Part shown: positions 44,493 through 54,972 of the stretch, in pieces
Numbering within the stretch: the stretch's first letter is position 1
Layout: each line of letters opens with the position of its first letter
Assembly (NCBI GenBank): GCA_033675265.1
Contig: JAUJYZ010001454.1
Span: 27,501 to 91,500 of the forward strand
DNA length: 64,000 nt
Source: Actinostola sp. cb2023
Lineage: Eukaryota > Cnidaria > Anthozoa > Actiniaria > Actinostolidae
Direction: 5' to 3'
Translations under genes and position numbers: made by a program
Notes under the pieces: generated by a model
Databases searched by the model: none
Told to the model about the DNA's origin: nothing
The model's input: only the letters and a program-made list of their open reading frames with translations

Positions 44493-46734
44493 TTACATGA
44501 TATCCATTTCCCATTCATCTCTATTGAGAATGTTGGTAAATTCCTCTCTTAATTCAACAAAATTGGCATAGCTTGATGGCAGTTCCAAGACAGGTCCACA
44601 TGTGTGTGCAATGGGCCTGGAACAGAATCCTTCAGATTTGGTAAATGTTACAAGCAATTTCCTCGTTCCCATAATGTCCATTGCTGTTGTAAAACGTTGA
44701 AACTGGACTAGTTTAGGCAAATCCAGACCTCTCACAAATCTTTGCAAAAACTTCAAGGCATCCCTTTCTCCATCAGTACTTGGGTTGCACTCAATACTGT
44801 CCAAGACTTTCTTTGTTGTTGGCTTAATGGTTTCATAAAAACGTTCAACTGATGTAATTGACTGAAAGGGGGGAAGAACTTTCAGCTTTTCCTGAAATAT
44901 TGGCTGCCAAGCAGCTACCATCAGGTGGGGTTTCTGAATGAGTTCCTGCTTAGCAATTTCCAGGATAACTTTAGCCATGTTTTCACTCTTGATTAATGTT
45001 CTGCATTTGAATCTCTCTAGAAAATCATCAAGCTCTTCTCTTTCTTCTGGGATTTCATTCTTATTCAAAACACCATCGATCAGCTCCTCCTCTGATGGGG
45101 ATAAATATCTCTTAAATGAACTCAGGAAATTTTTCATCGGTGACTGCCTGATTGCCAAATAGACAATAGCAAATGAAAGCCTTTGAAAGGAAAAATGGGA
45201 AATAAGCTGCAGAAATGTATCCCTTCACAAGGATACGTCCTACAGCCTCCCATTCTTCAACAAAATGGTCATGGCGCACGAAAGGCACTCTTTCCCTTCC
45301 ACCTATTGTCATTGCAATTGAAAATTTATTCCAAAATAAGGTGTACACCTCACGGGTAACGCCAATTCCTACACCTTGTTCCACTTCACCCCTCTCGTTT
45401 ATGACTTCAAAACTAATGTCAATGTCCAGAATATTAATATCCTTAAAATGTTCAATCAAGTCATTTTTTATGCAGGAACGATGGACAGTAAGACGTTTTG
45501 TAAGAGATGAAGGTCTCTCAAGTGTCTCAACACCAGTTTCAGTAAAAGCAGGGTTTGAGAGTACAGCTCCAGTAGAAGTAGGGTTTGAGAGTACAGCTCC
45601 AGTAGAAGTAGGGTTTGAGAGTACAGCTCCAGTAGAAGTACATGTAGGGTTTGAGAGTACAGCTCCAGTAGAAGTACATGTAGGCTGGTTTGACAGTACA
45701 GCACCAGTAGAAGTAGGGTTTGAGAGTGCAGCTACTCTTCTTTCTCGAACTTCTTCCAAGCTCAGAGATGTTTATAATCCTGAATAACTTACACAGGTAT
45801 CTGAATAACTTACACAGGTATCTGAATAACTTACACAGGTATCTGAATAACTTACACAGGTATCTTTGGTGTCAGCAAATACTGACTCCTCATATTCTTT
45901 GTCTTGCTCACATCTAAGGCATTGTTCCCCCTCTACGTATGTGCAACAACATACTGAACAAACAACACGACTTGGTTCTGTTACTACTGATGCTGAAGGG
46001 AAAGTCCAGATGTCATTGCTTGCCTCTGACTCTGTTACTACTGATGCTGAAGACCAGATGTCATTGACGTCGTCCTCTTTACACTGTAAATCTGAATCAA
46101 ACTCATCTTGTATTGAGTCTTTGTGCTGGGTTCTCAAATACAGATAGGTTGTAGAAGCATACAAGCCGTTTTCTTGTAGGTAACTAGCTAGGGTTCCTTC
46201 CCCAGGGAATTCGAATATTGCAGTTTGTGTTGTGTCACAGATAAAAAATAAATGATCGTCTACCGATCCAGCAAAGGCACTAATTCCACGTGGGAAAAAC
46301 AAAGCCGATACTTTTTCCTTAAGGTCTTCAAGACGAGGGGGCTCTGCTTCGCTATAAGCAATGAAGCGGTTTCCTCCACCATTCCTTTGACGTACCTGCT
46401 CAATTTTTTTTGAAATTACATTGTAATGAATCCATCGCATCTGAATGCGACGTTCTTTACCGACTTTTCTTTTCTTATTTCCATTTCGTGAACCCTTCCT
46501 AATGCGATCCAACAGACCAGAAAGTCGTGTGGCTGTCCTACTTTGATTACTAGTGGTATTAGTAGTAGTAGTACTACTATTTGTGGCACTTGTTGGCCGA
46601 GCACGTGGTCGTAAGCGATCTTGTTCGCTGGTTGTTGTTGTAGTCGCTTGTGCCTGACTGTTTTCAGGAGCTGATTCGGCGTTCGCTTGACGTCTTAATT
46701 CATCTCTAACAGCTTGCTTGATGATTGCATCCAT
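44493..46734 (-). CDS. HECT-like (E3 ligase-related) protein of the IS3EU transposon, spliced, one frameshift
   Basis: Three minus-strand frames make one gene. 46734-45772 starts with ATG and a low-complexity Ser/Thr region. It then has a conserved module (KERRIQMRWIHYN, NGGGNRFIAYSEAEPP, ENGLYASTTYLYLRT) and a cysteine cluster (CSVCCCTYVEGEQCLRC). It ends in four DTCVSYS repeats that encode GTAAGT donor-like sites. Then 45767-45112 has STGAVLSNPT repeats and a HECT N-lobe-like part (RRSCIKNDLIEHF-type, HFVEEWEAVGRILVKGYIS). 45158-44493 has the C-lobe-like end (GFCSRPIAHTCGPVLELPSS). A one-base shift near 45140 separates the last two. Typical HECT proteins have a catalytic Cys; C in AHTCG is the candidate. 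It probably aids the transposon, role unknown. Confidence 0.75.
45545..45725 (-). repeat. in-frame tandem repeats in the HECT-like gene (STGAVLSNPT)
   Basis: Five to six copies of a 30-36-bp unit (AGGGTTTGAGAGTACAGCTC on the plus strand) lie here. They keep frame and lengthen a linker in the protein. Confidence 0.85.
45784..45862 (-). repeat. 21-bp tandem repeats containing splice-donor-like sites
   Basis: About four copies of ACTTACACAGGTATCTGAAT lie here. On the minus strand each contains CTGTGTAAGT, a near-consensus 5' splice site, so the intron of the HECT-like gene has several possible donors. Confidence 0.8.
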
Positions 46735-47158
46735 GTTTCTTTGTTATCTTTTGTTTGTTCTAATCGAAACCTCGACTTGTGACTCAACTTACGACTCGAC
46801 TTGCAGAGAATCAACAAAGATGGCGAATTCGATGAGCCTGCATTCACACTGGTCAGTGACAAAAATCAAACTGAAACTGTACGAAAAATCACAATCGAAC
46901 TGGAAAAAAAAGAGAACTGTCTAAAAAGTTAAAATCGAACTGTTAAAAAAAATAAAATCGAACTGTAAAAAAATATAACCGAACTGTAAAAAATTAAAAT
47001 CGAACTGTAAAAAAATAAAATCGAACTGTAAAAAAATAAAATCGAACTATCAAAAAATAAAATCGAACTGTAAAAAAACAAAATCGAACTGTAAAAAAAC
47101 AAAATCGAACTGTGGAAAATCTACTGGAACTGTGAGCCTCTTAGGCCATCGTAGTGAT

Positions 47159-47463
47159 CAGTGTTTGAATGTGTTCGAGAGATCGACGATAAAAGTGTCT
47201 GTCCAATCTTATTCAGATTACTAATAATCTACGGATGTAAGCTAGCTTAACTTATATCGTTGTAGATCATGTAAGTATTAAGCTGGTTTTACACGGATTG
47301 AGGATTGTTTTCAGTACGCATGGAATCTACTCTATAAGCTGCAGCGGAGTCGACAAGGTCCATGGACTACCTTTATCGTTAGAATGTTTAAATTTCCAGG
47401 CAGTTTTCTTTCTTTCGAAGTCACTGACGTACGTTGATAAGCTTACATTGTGCTCACCTCAGT
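47159..47463. other. intergenic, nothing recognised
   Basis: No coding, RNA or repeat signal was recognised. Confidence 0.45.
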
Positions 47464-48001
47464 GTAGGATATACATGTGTGTGTAGCTCCAGATGTTTTT
47501 TCTCCGATCAAGACAGAGATCATGATCCCATTTTGAACCTCTAATTGCTGGTTTGCAATATACACGTCACGGCCATCTTGCTCGGGCCATCTTGGTTGAA
47601 CTTCAACAAAAGATTGCTCATTAGTGTCTAGTGTCTTTATCTCTTGATTCTCAAGGGATTGATTGAAAACCAAGAATATGTCCTTCTACACAGTAAAACC
47701 TTTAAATTTAGTCTTATTCTCTACGATTTCAAACACTGTTTACTTTTTGGCGCCATGCATCCGCCATTTTGTTCCATGTCAATTTCAGTGCACGCGGCAA
47801 TGCCCAATGGCAATGGAACTTAATGGCGGATGGCGTCCAAAAGTAAACAGTGTTTGAAATCGTAGAGAATAAGACTAAATTTAAAGGCTTTACTGTGTAG
47901 AAGGACATTATTAGAGGTTCACTGAAAAATAGATCACATCTGTCTTGATCGCTGGAGGAAAAACAGAGCTACCGTATATACATTTTGTATATATATCCTA
48001 C
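47464..48001. mobile_element. foldback element with highly similar inner arms
   Basis: Outer blocks (GTAGGATATACATG / TATATATATCCTAC, and GATCAAGACAGA with its complement) are mirrored imperfectly. The inner arms (about 47681-47750 and 47835-47910, with ATGTCCTTCTACACAGTAAA and CTACGATTTCAAACACTG) are nearly identical. It is non-coding. It may be one element or an inner MITE inside an older one. Confidence 0.65.
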
Positions 48002-48662
48002 AAGAGTTGAGCTAGGCTCGATTTCCAGAGTTGAGCACAATGCAATTTTCATTGTACGTCTGTGATTAGGGGACGTGTCGAATGGTCTCCGTAAAAAGTC
48101 GGAGTCTTGCAAAATTTCAGTCAAATTTCGTGGGTCTTGAAGTCTCGTTTTTTCCAAAAATCTGTCTCAGAATCTCGAATTTTGAAAACAAAGGGAATCG
48201 GTGAAAAAGCGTCTTGGGCTCGCAAAAATATGCCTTGTCTTGGGGTCTCGCAAAGTCTCGCCTTAACCATTCAACACCCCTGTGATTTAAAAATCTAACA
48301 ATTAGTGGTTCTGCGGGTGGTCCATGGGGGTGGTCCATGGACTGGGGGTCAGCATTTTGTTGACTCCTATCTGTGAGTTATAAGGGTTTGAAATCTCAAA
48401 ATACAAATAAAGTGACGTCAACGGACGGCCACCTCAAAGCAGCCAAGATAGCAGATATCCTTTCTACAATGTAGATCTAGCACAACACAGTGCACGCTTC
48501 AACTACAACAATGGATTGCTTTGTTCTAAATGCAACGTTCTTGTACAGTACTTTCCTTTCCAGGTTCCAAAGTCGCGGGAGTATATGCTGCTATCCTAAA
48601 TATCTGCGGGCATGGAATAGACCTTTCAGCTTGGTGTAATGTTTTCCCATTTCAGACCCAGC
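48002..48662. other. intergenic, nothing recognised
   Basis: TCTCG-rich degenerate short repeats lie near 48080-48270. No gene was seen. Confidence 0.4.
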
Positions 48663-49006
48663 CATAGGCAGCCCAACCATTCCTTTTGAGGCTACTAACT
48701 AATTCAATAAAATGATATTTGCATCTTTTTTAATGGGTTTCCTGTGGTAGAGCGCACACACGCACAATAGGTATTATGTTGCAATTGGGTTCCCTGTGTT
48801 GAGTAATGTCCTATGTTGGGCTCCCTGTGTGCATCCCACGCATCCCGCAGTACATGTGTACATATATTCACTATGTACATTGCTGCGAGCACTTCTTGCG
48901 GGACGCACACAGGAAGCTTTACCACAGGAAACCCATAAAAAAAGACGCAAATATCATTTTATTGAATTATTTAGTAGCCTCAAAAGGAATGGTTGGGCTG
49001 CCTATG
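48663..49006. mobile_element. 344-bp foldback MITE, same family as 627-3345
   Basis: Ends CATAGGCAGCCCAACCATTC and reverse complement; the arms extend through CAATAAAATGATATTTGC and GGGTTTCCTGTGGTA. The flanks GACCCAGCC and GACCCTGCT match at 7 of 9 positions directly outside ATAGGC...GCCTAT, which may be an eroded 9-bp target duplication (Mutator-like). It is non-coding. Confidence 0.75.
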
Positions 49007-49169
49007 ACCCTGCTTGTTGTCATTCGACCTCTGACATATCTTTATTTTCTGATAACGATTCAGTATACTGTACATGTATTGTACATGTAGTTGGGGACTA
49101 ATCACATCAGATGCTAGGAATCATAGAATTTTCATTTTATTCAAAGGTTGCTTATAATTATGGAGTCAG

Positions 49170-49282
49170 AACTTGTAGATCCAGGATGGATGAAATTCAA
49201 CTGCAAATCAGGCGAACTTCTGTTTTATTACAACAAAGATACAGCAGAACACAAATTTCCCATGTGGAATAGTACTTCAAGG
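49170..49282 (+). CDS. exon with WW-like domain of the zinc-finger gene (first copy)
   Basis: The frame reads VDPGWMKFNCKSGELLFYYN then KDTAEHKFPMWNSTSR and ends at AGG|GTGAGT, a consensus splice donor. GW...G...FYYN..T....P follows the WW-domain pattern, which binds proline-rich peptides, except that the second tryptophan position appears as F. CAG at 49167-49169 is a possible acceptor; upstream frame continues to an ATG at 49148. A near-identical segment ends the exon at 59570-59908. Ending in phase 0, it could splice to 59570 or 60321. First exons were not found. Confidence 0.55.
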
Positions 49283-49334
49283 GTGAGTGATTCTGATGTT
49301 CAGAATTTGTGTTTCCTAGTCATTATTATTCACG

Positions 49335-49624
49335 AAGTGACTCAGTTGACACGAGATGATTTCCGGTTTGACGAGTTGAGTCGACTCGAGTCAACTCGAC
49401 TCACTTCGTGGCCCCCAGCTCCCATGTCAACACACCACAGACTATTAAGCAGACGAGTCAACCCGACTAAGGGCTTCACGAGTCGACTCATCCTGGGTTG
49501 GTAATATACACATATGATGTATATATATATGCATATCATTTGCATACTCATTAATATTAAGCAGATGAGTCAACTCGACTCAAGCAATAGTCGAGTTGAC
49601 TCGCATCGTGTGCATTGGACAACC
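49335..49624. mobile_element. small element with GAGTCAACTCGACT palindromes and TTGTCCAAT-type end
   Basis: Many overlapping copies of GAGTCAACTCGACTC (both orientations) lie here, with TATTAAGCAGA(C/T)GAGTCAAC duplicated. The right edge CGTGTGCATTGGACAACCC is the reverse complement of GGGTTGTCCAATGCACACG and almost equals the end of the 12.4-kb element. The left end is not certain. It sits 50 bases after the WW-like exon, inside the intron. Confidence 0.5.
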
Positions 49625-50690
49625 CTCCGGCTTATCTGCGAGAACATCTTGAATTGGTACCAGAAATTTACATAAAATTAACATAAAAGTATAAAAGAGT
49701 ACGCACATCATTCGTGTGTTTATTACTATTAGTTACTCCTAAAAACATTGACCATTGGTTAGATGTTAAACAGGCAAATTGACGGGTGGTAACACCTTTT
49801 CAGACAGTTTAACGGTTTGCTAAATTGTGCTAACGGTTTTACTACAAGACCTAACGGTTTGCTAAAGTGTTTTTCATTGATGAGCTGGTTGGTTCACGTG
49901 CTAACACAACATGTGTCAATCAAGTGCCTCAAACATAACATTCTCACGTGCACGCTACTGATAATGCCGTAAGTTGGTGGGAAAGATACCATTCTTCCAG
50001 CGCTTCACGACTTGCTAATCATCTCTGTATCGTTCCAATTTACATGTAATACGAACGTATCCCGATAAGTAACCGTAAGGAGTTTCACATGCGAAGATAT
50101 TCCGATAAGTAACCGTAAGCAGTTCGGTTGTGCTCGTTGTATGAACTGCACAAGACTGCACAGCTCAATAATACACAATGTACTTCGGATTTAATTCGAT
50201 ACGCGCTCGGAAACTGTATATTTGACCCGTTTGTGGCCAACGGAAGAAAAAGAATGCCCATTTTATAACTCGGGCTTCCTCCAGAAGTGCCTGAGTAAAA
50301 AACATTTTTTCCAAAATTTGCATTGCCAAACTCGGGGTACGGCTTATCTGCGAGTGTGGCTTATACGCCGGTGAATACGGTATATCATGAATTATAACTC
50401 ATCCAAGGAGCAAGTTCATAACCACAATGTAACACCGGGGGGACACCTAAAATATGTCTGGGATGTTCATTGTGTTGTGACCAATCACATGCAAGATCTT
50501 GAAACCACAGATCGTTATCAATCACTGAACAAGGTGATACATTTCAATATTTACCTACTGACTTATGTGCATCTTGTACAAAATTATATTCATTTGCTAT
50601 TCCTTTCTATTGGAGCTGCATACACTACTGTCTACATTGTACATTTGTACGATGCAAATAATAGATTTGCCAGTGTCAGAACGATGTTGA
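49625..50690. other. intronic sequence, small repeats
   Basis: A duplicated (TATT/ATC)CCGATAAGTAACCGTAAG motif (about 50057 and 50100) and a TAACGGTTTGCTAAA repeat near 49810-49865 are visible. A copy of the GGAGGAAGCCCGAG hairpin repeat lies near 50265-50300. Confidence 0.45.
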
Positions 50691-50691
50691 A

Positions 50692-50718
50692 GGGGGGGGG
50701 GGGGGGGGGGGGGGGGGG
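50692..50718 (+). repeat. poly-G run (27 G) with GGAAAGAAAG repeats
   Basis: Twenty-seven guanines precede three copies of GGGAAAGAAAGGAA (about 50727-50775). The frame through it is not a gene. Confidence 0.9.
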
Positions 50719-50779
50719 AGTTATTGGGGAAAGAAAGGAAGGGGAAAGAAAGGAAGGGGAAAGAAAGGAAGGGGGAGGG

Positions 50780-51117
50780 AGAGCCTGCCCGCAAGGCCGG
50801 GTATTTTAGTTAACCGCCTACTTTTAAACAACGCGAGATCGAATTTCACCAACCAATCAAATTGCACCGGAAATGAGAGAAATTACAAATCAACAACCAA
50901 TCAGGAAGCACCGCAGGTCAAGGGGCAAGTTCAGTTGTGAAATCCACGTGCAGAACCCCACAAAAATAGTAAATACTGGACAAAAATCAAAACTAATACG
51001 CAACGAATTTTCTTTGGGGTCGGTTAAAGTCCAGAAGTAATAATTTACACTTTATTTGAGTTTAAATAAAGGTTTCTATCTATCTATCTGAGCCGTACAT
51101 GTAACTCGCGTTCAAGG
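50780..51117. other. intronic, nothing recognised
   Basis: Two CCAATCA motifs and a short TATC microsatellite (near 51079-51090) are present. No gene was seen. Confidence 0.4.
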
Positions 51118-51440
51118 ACTAAACCACGATACACGCCAAACGGTTGTGAAGATATAAGCTGAGACGCAGCAAAATCTTGAACTTGCACAATTTAATGTCT
51201 TCCGCCGTTAGATTGGGCAAGTCAGCAGCAAGTTCATTTTCTTCAATGGTAAAATCACCACAACACGGCCATGTCTGTTCTCTGTTTTAACGCTAGTAAA
51301 AGCCCGGTAAAAGCTTGAAAATTTCGAGTTTTACCGAACGTACCCCGTGGGAGTACTCCAAGCACATCTTTTCCCGATAAAAGAACCCTTACGGCTTGAT
51401 CTTGCTCTTGTTTTAATTGAACTTCTCTAATAAATTGCAT
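51118..51440 (-). pseudogene. RecQ-like helicase fragment
   Basis: The minus-strand frame from ATG at 51440 reads REVQLKQEQDQAVRVLLSGK, DVLGVLPRGTFGKT and RNFQAF. This matches the RecQ-family start: a motif 0-like Q (LK-EQ) and Walker A (VLPTG-GK-S/T). A one-base insertion-like change alters the loop to PRGTFGKT. After a stop, another frame reads HGRVVVILPLKKM, like motif Ia (VVV-PL). The rest of the helicase is absent. The ATPase site is damaged. It is antisense to the surrounding zinc-finger gene intron. From memory, RecQ-like fragments are common in invertebrate selfish-element sequence. Confidence 0.45.
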
Positions 51441-51786
51441 TCTTGACTACACGCATCCATTTATAAAATACTAAAGGATTGGCTTGGTCTGGGATGTGTT
51501 AAAAATCACATGTTACTTTGGTCAATTTAGACCAATAGAAATTTGCGGCCTCTGCCGGCCGCGGGTTATCAAAAAACCCAGGGCTTGCTTGCAGGCTCTC
51601 ATTCCCTTCCCTTCTCCCCAATCCCCCTCTTCCCCCTCCTTCTCTCCCCCAATCCCTTCTCCTCCACAGAGCCGGCCACGCAGGCTAGACATGCTTGACT
51701 ATTCTCTGATGTGATTGGTCACAATGTGAGAACATTCCAGACATATTTTAGGTGTCCATGGATTTCTTCGTTCGACAGTAATAATT

Positions 51787-53444
51787 GAAGGGTTGCCCAT
51801 GAAAACGGCCTAAGTGACTTTTCAGATGATTTTTAAAATATTATGCAATTGCTTCAAAAATACACCTACTGGCTTATTGATACCTATATAAACATGATTT
51901 GGTCACTTTCAGAGTGATTACACTAGAAAAAGAGCTTGTTTTGCAGTTTTTCATAGAAATCAAAAATGCGCGTTTTTGACGTCATGCCGACAATGTGCGA
52001 CATTTGACTTTGATTTTCTTCCAAAATACATCATTGTGAAACAAAACGCTACTTGCTCAGCAAACTTCCATCTCTCTTATTGATATATTCGGGGATTTTC
52101 AATTCGACTATTTAGGATCCCTGTTGTTTTCGAAAGCACGACCGAACTGCATTCTGGGATATCATGAATTTTTTTGTCAGCGACATTCCGTACCTCCATG
52201 ATATAGAGATATTTTATAAAGTCTTTTATCACCCGGGCCTACAGGCAAACTAATGCACCGGTTGCATTCTTTACAAGTCCAAAGTCGCCAAAACTGCCTT
52301 AGTAGGTCCTCGAATCCACCACAGAACGACCAGAGACAACAACTCTCACTCGGCTGAATCCGCCATTTTGCAAATCTGACACCGTGTAACTTGCAGATTC
52401 AGTTTCATCGTGAAATAGACCACTTCACGATGTAAGGTGTATGCTGGGTAATCAGGGCAGAATTATTAAGAGAGATACCGGCGAAAGATAGATTTGACTT
52501 CGTATCTCCATGTTTAGTCTAACTTTTGAAATAAAACTTTTTTGTGCTGATCGAGAAACCTTTTATCTATCGTTCTTGAAGTTTTTTGGCAGATTGAGCC
52601 CGTTTTGTAAATGTAGGAAATGTTTTACTTGTAAAATCTGCTTATTTCGCCGTAATTCGATCAGACGCACGTAGATCAAAACAATGGGTTTTACTCGAAA
52701 ATTGTTTTTCTTGACTCACTATTTCATTCCATTGGCCCAGAAAATTTACAAAAGCTACATAAAAGGTTTCTCGATCAGCACAAAAAGTTTTATTTCAAAA
52801 ATTAGACTAAACGTGGAGATACGAAGTCAAATCTATCTTTCGCCGGTATCTCTCTTAATAATTCTGCCCTGATTACCCAGCATACACCTTACATCGTGAA
52901 GTGGTCTATTGCACCTCACCCCTGATTTCTTCCAGGAGAATGGCCTCTACCACCACAGTCAAGCTTAATGATGCTGTTCTGGGGGCTTCTGTGGTGAAAA
53001 CATGGCAATAAAAGACTTTAAATAGTGGCAAATGGCCCAGTTCTGCGAAGCACTTCCAGAACCGATAGCCACGCCACGAGATAACTTAACCGCGTGATAG
53101 TTTGAGCCCGCGAGCTGTCAGGATTTCCATGGCAACAAAATTCGCTAAAAACTTCTAAAATCTCTGGAAGTCAAAGGTTTGTTATTGGTGAACAACACGA
53201 ACAGATCACTGACGCGTAAAAGTTTCCTAATTTGCATATTTTCACGAACTAATCCTGATGAATTCAAGCAGAAATTAAATATACTGTAGTGCCCAAAATT
53301 CGAGTGTAATCGATCTAAAAACACCAAATCATGTTTATATAGGTACAGTATTTAGAAGCCAGTAGGTGTATTTTTGAAGCAATTGCATAACATTTTGAAA
53401 ATCATCAAAATAGTCACTTAGGCCGTTTTCATGGACAACCCTTC
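51787..53444. mobile_element. foldback element, ~130-bp TIRs
   Basis: Ends GAAGGGTTGCCCATGAAAAC (left) and the reverse complement of GGCCGTTTTCATGGACAACC (right) open ~130-150-bp inverted repeats containing AATACACCTACTGGCT. The interior includes a nested TA-flanked foldback. No transposase was seen and no target duplication was determined. Confidence 0.75.
52418..52906. mobile_element. nested TA-flanked foldback MITE (489 bp)
   Basis: Ends GACCACTTCACGATGTAAGG / reverse complement are flanked by TA (52416-52417 and 52907-52908). The arms are near-identical through CTTCGTATCTCC and GGTTTCTCGATCAGCAC-type blocks. It lies inside 51787-53444. It is non-coding. Confidence 0.75.
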
Positions 53445-54103
53445 ACTTGGTGTTATGATTCTGTCTTCGGATTTTGGGCTTCCTGTGGTATGCGCGACAC
53501 CACAGGTAACCCGCCAAAAGGATAACAACTATTTCTTCACTCAAGTATATTACATCTCTAGAGCTATCTATGGTCTGAATTCTGTTACAAACAGCAATCT
53601 AAAAGTAGGTAAAAACGATCATTTAAATGTGGGCTTCCTGTGGTGTGCTCAAATATTAAAACGCCAGAAATCATTCAACCTAAATACAGCAAATTAAAGT
53701 TTTATCGAGGCTTCCTATAGATATTTCGTATTTCTAAGTCATATTTGTCTCAAAGTTTAAGCTTTGAAAATGTTTGATAATTATTGTTATAATAAATTAA
53801 TCAGTTGTAATATTTAATTATTAAGGATAATAATTATATAAGGATTTTCCAAATCTTATTTATGTAAATATATATATATACAGCGATTTGCAAAAATTCT
53901 GTAAAATCCCAATATATCAATATATAATATAGTAATTTGCATAATCCTAATTCTTTGATTTTCGCTATAATAATAATAATAATAATTTCTTAAAAATGCA
54001 TTAACATGCTACGCTCGCTACGCTCGTGGTTCCACTTGAGTTTTGAACATTTTGTGACGTCAAATCCATTGTCAATAAGAGTACAGACAATGGAAAACCC
54101 CTT
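53445..54103. other. intronic, MITE fragment and microsatellites
   Basis: TGGGCTTCCTGTGGT occurs twice (about 53475 and 53630), a motif shared with the AGGCAGCCC foldback family. AT microsatellites lie around 53870 and 53975. Confidence 0.45.
53881..53968. mobile_element. truncated copy of the 27672-27918 MITE
   Basis: Starts CAGCGATTTGCAAAAATTCT after a TA repeat, matches that element's left part, then jumps to the TTGCATAATCCTAATTC segment of its interior. The right end is missing. Confidence 0.7.
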
Positions 54104-54342
54104 GCGATTTGTTAATATGATCGCGTCAGTATCGTAAACCGTCGCGTTGAATACATAATGTAGTTGCACGCACTAAATAGTTGCATGCGCTAATATGATT
54201 GCATGTTACATTCTACATACCGAAGCATGTAATAAATAAATAAATAAATAATTTTATATATTAAAAAAAACATTGATTGATTGACAATAATATGATCAGA
54301 TTGGCAAACCTTTGGAATATAAAGTGATTTCATGATGTCTAA

Positions 54343-54972
54343 TTATACTTGAGAATGTACTTTCGTTGATGTCTGCATGTTGCGTTTATTTAAGGTTGCT
54401 TTATGTGGCTCAGTTATTATTAAGTGTTTTTCTGCGGTACATAAATTACATCGCTTCGTTAGGTTTGCATAGGGCTTTGCCATGGCGAGGATTCTCCACT
54501 TGATTGTATATTCTTCTTGTTTTCCCTTTAGTTTCCACAGATATTTAATCAGTTCAGTATCATTCTTCCTTTTCTCGTGTTTGAACGACATCTGGTGGTT
54601 TCTCCATCTGGTCTTAACTCGGTCGCTGTCAGTCCTACGTACATGTATGTCTCTGGGTCGTGTCTTTGGTTTTGATCGTGGCTTGGTAAATTATTTCTTT
54701 CGTCAAGCATTCTCCTTCTAATGGGCACTCGTCTTTTTTTCTGCAGTTGCACGTGTTTGTAGTTTCGTCGTGTTGAGGCTGTGCGTCTTTCTTCAGGGTG
54801 GTTTTGTCATGTCCGTTTATTGTCTGTTTCACGTTAGACATACTTGTAACTATAACTTACTTTTAGTGTGTTTCGATTAAATATCTTCTTTAGTTTGTGA
54901 CCAGCCGGGAAACATCTGTCAATCAAGTTGATGAACTCTTTTCCGATGTTACTTTTAACATTCTTGCTAAAC
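54343..54972 (-). pseudogene. Penelope-like GIY-YIG endonuclease region, minus copy
   Basis: Minus-strand frames (54841-54635, 54752-54549, 54591-54343) together read [43 protein letters not shown] and MSFKHEKRKNDTELIKYLWK. They end with TKRCNLCTAEKHLIITEP. This is the same polypeptide as the plus copy but is broken by frameshifts. No reverse transcriptase core is present. Confidence 0.75.

Larger units (their letters stand above)
41842..47154. mobile_element. IS3EU-type DNA transposon, near complete (5.3 kb)
   Basis: Inverted ends CTACGATGGCCCAGAAGGCT (left) and CTACGATGGCCTAAGAGGCT (reverse complement of the right) are followed by arrays of an ACAGTTCGATTTTAATTTT-type ~18-20-bp motif in opposite orientation (41876-42035 and 46925-47115). 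TGAT precedes and follows the element (41838-41841, 47155-47158), a possible 4-bp target duplication. It carries a DDE integrase-like transposase (+) and a spliced HECT-like gene (-), convergently arranged. That gene pair is, from memory, what IS3EU-type transposons of aquatic animals carry. Confidence 0.8.

Noticed and set aside
45215..45787. 190-residue plus-strand frame
   Set aside because: It is antisense to the HECT-like gene, open because of the in-frame tandem repeats.
50387..50809. 140-residue frame ending in glycine and GERKE repeats
   Set aside because: The second half is poly-G and purine repeats; the first half has no recognisable motif.
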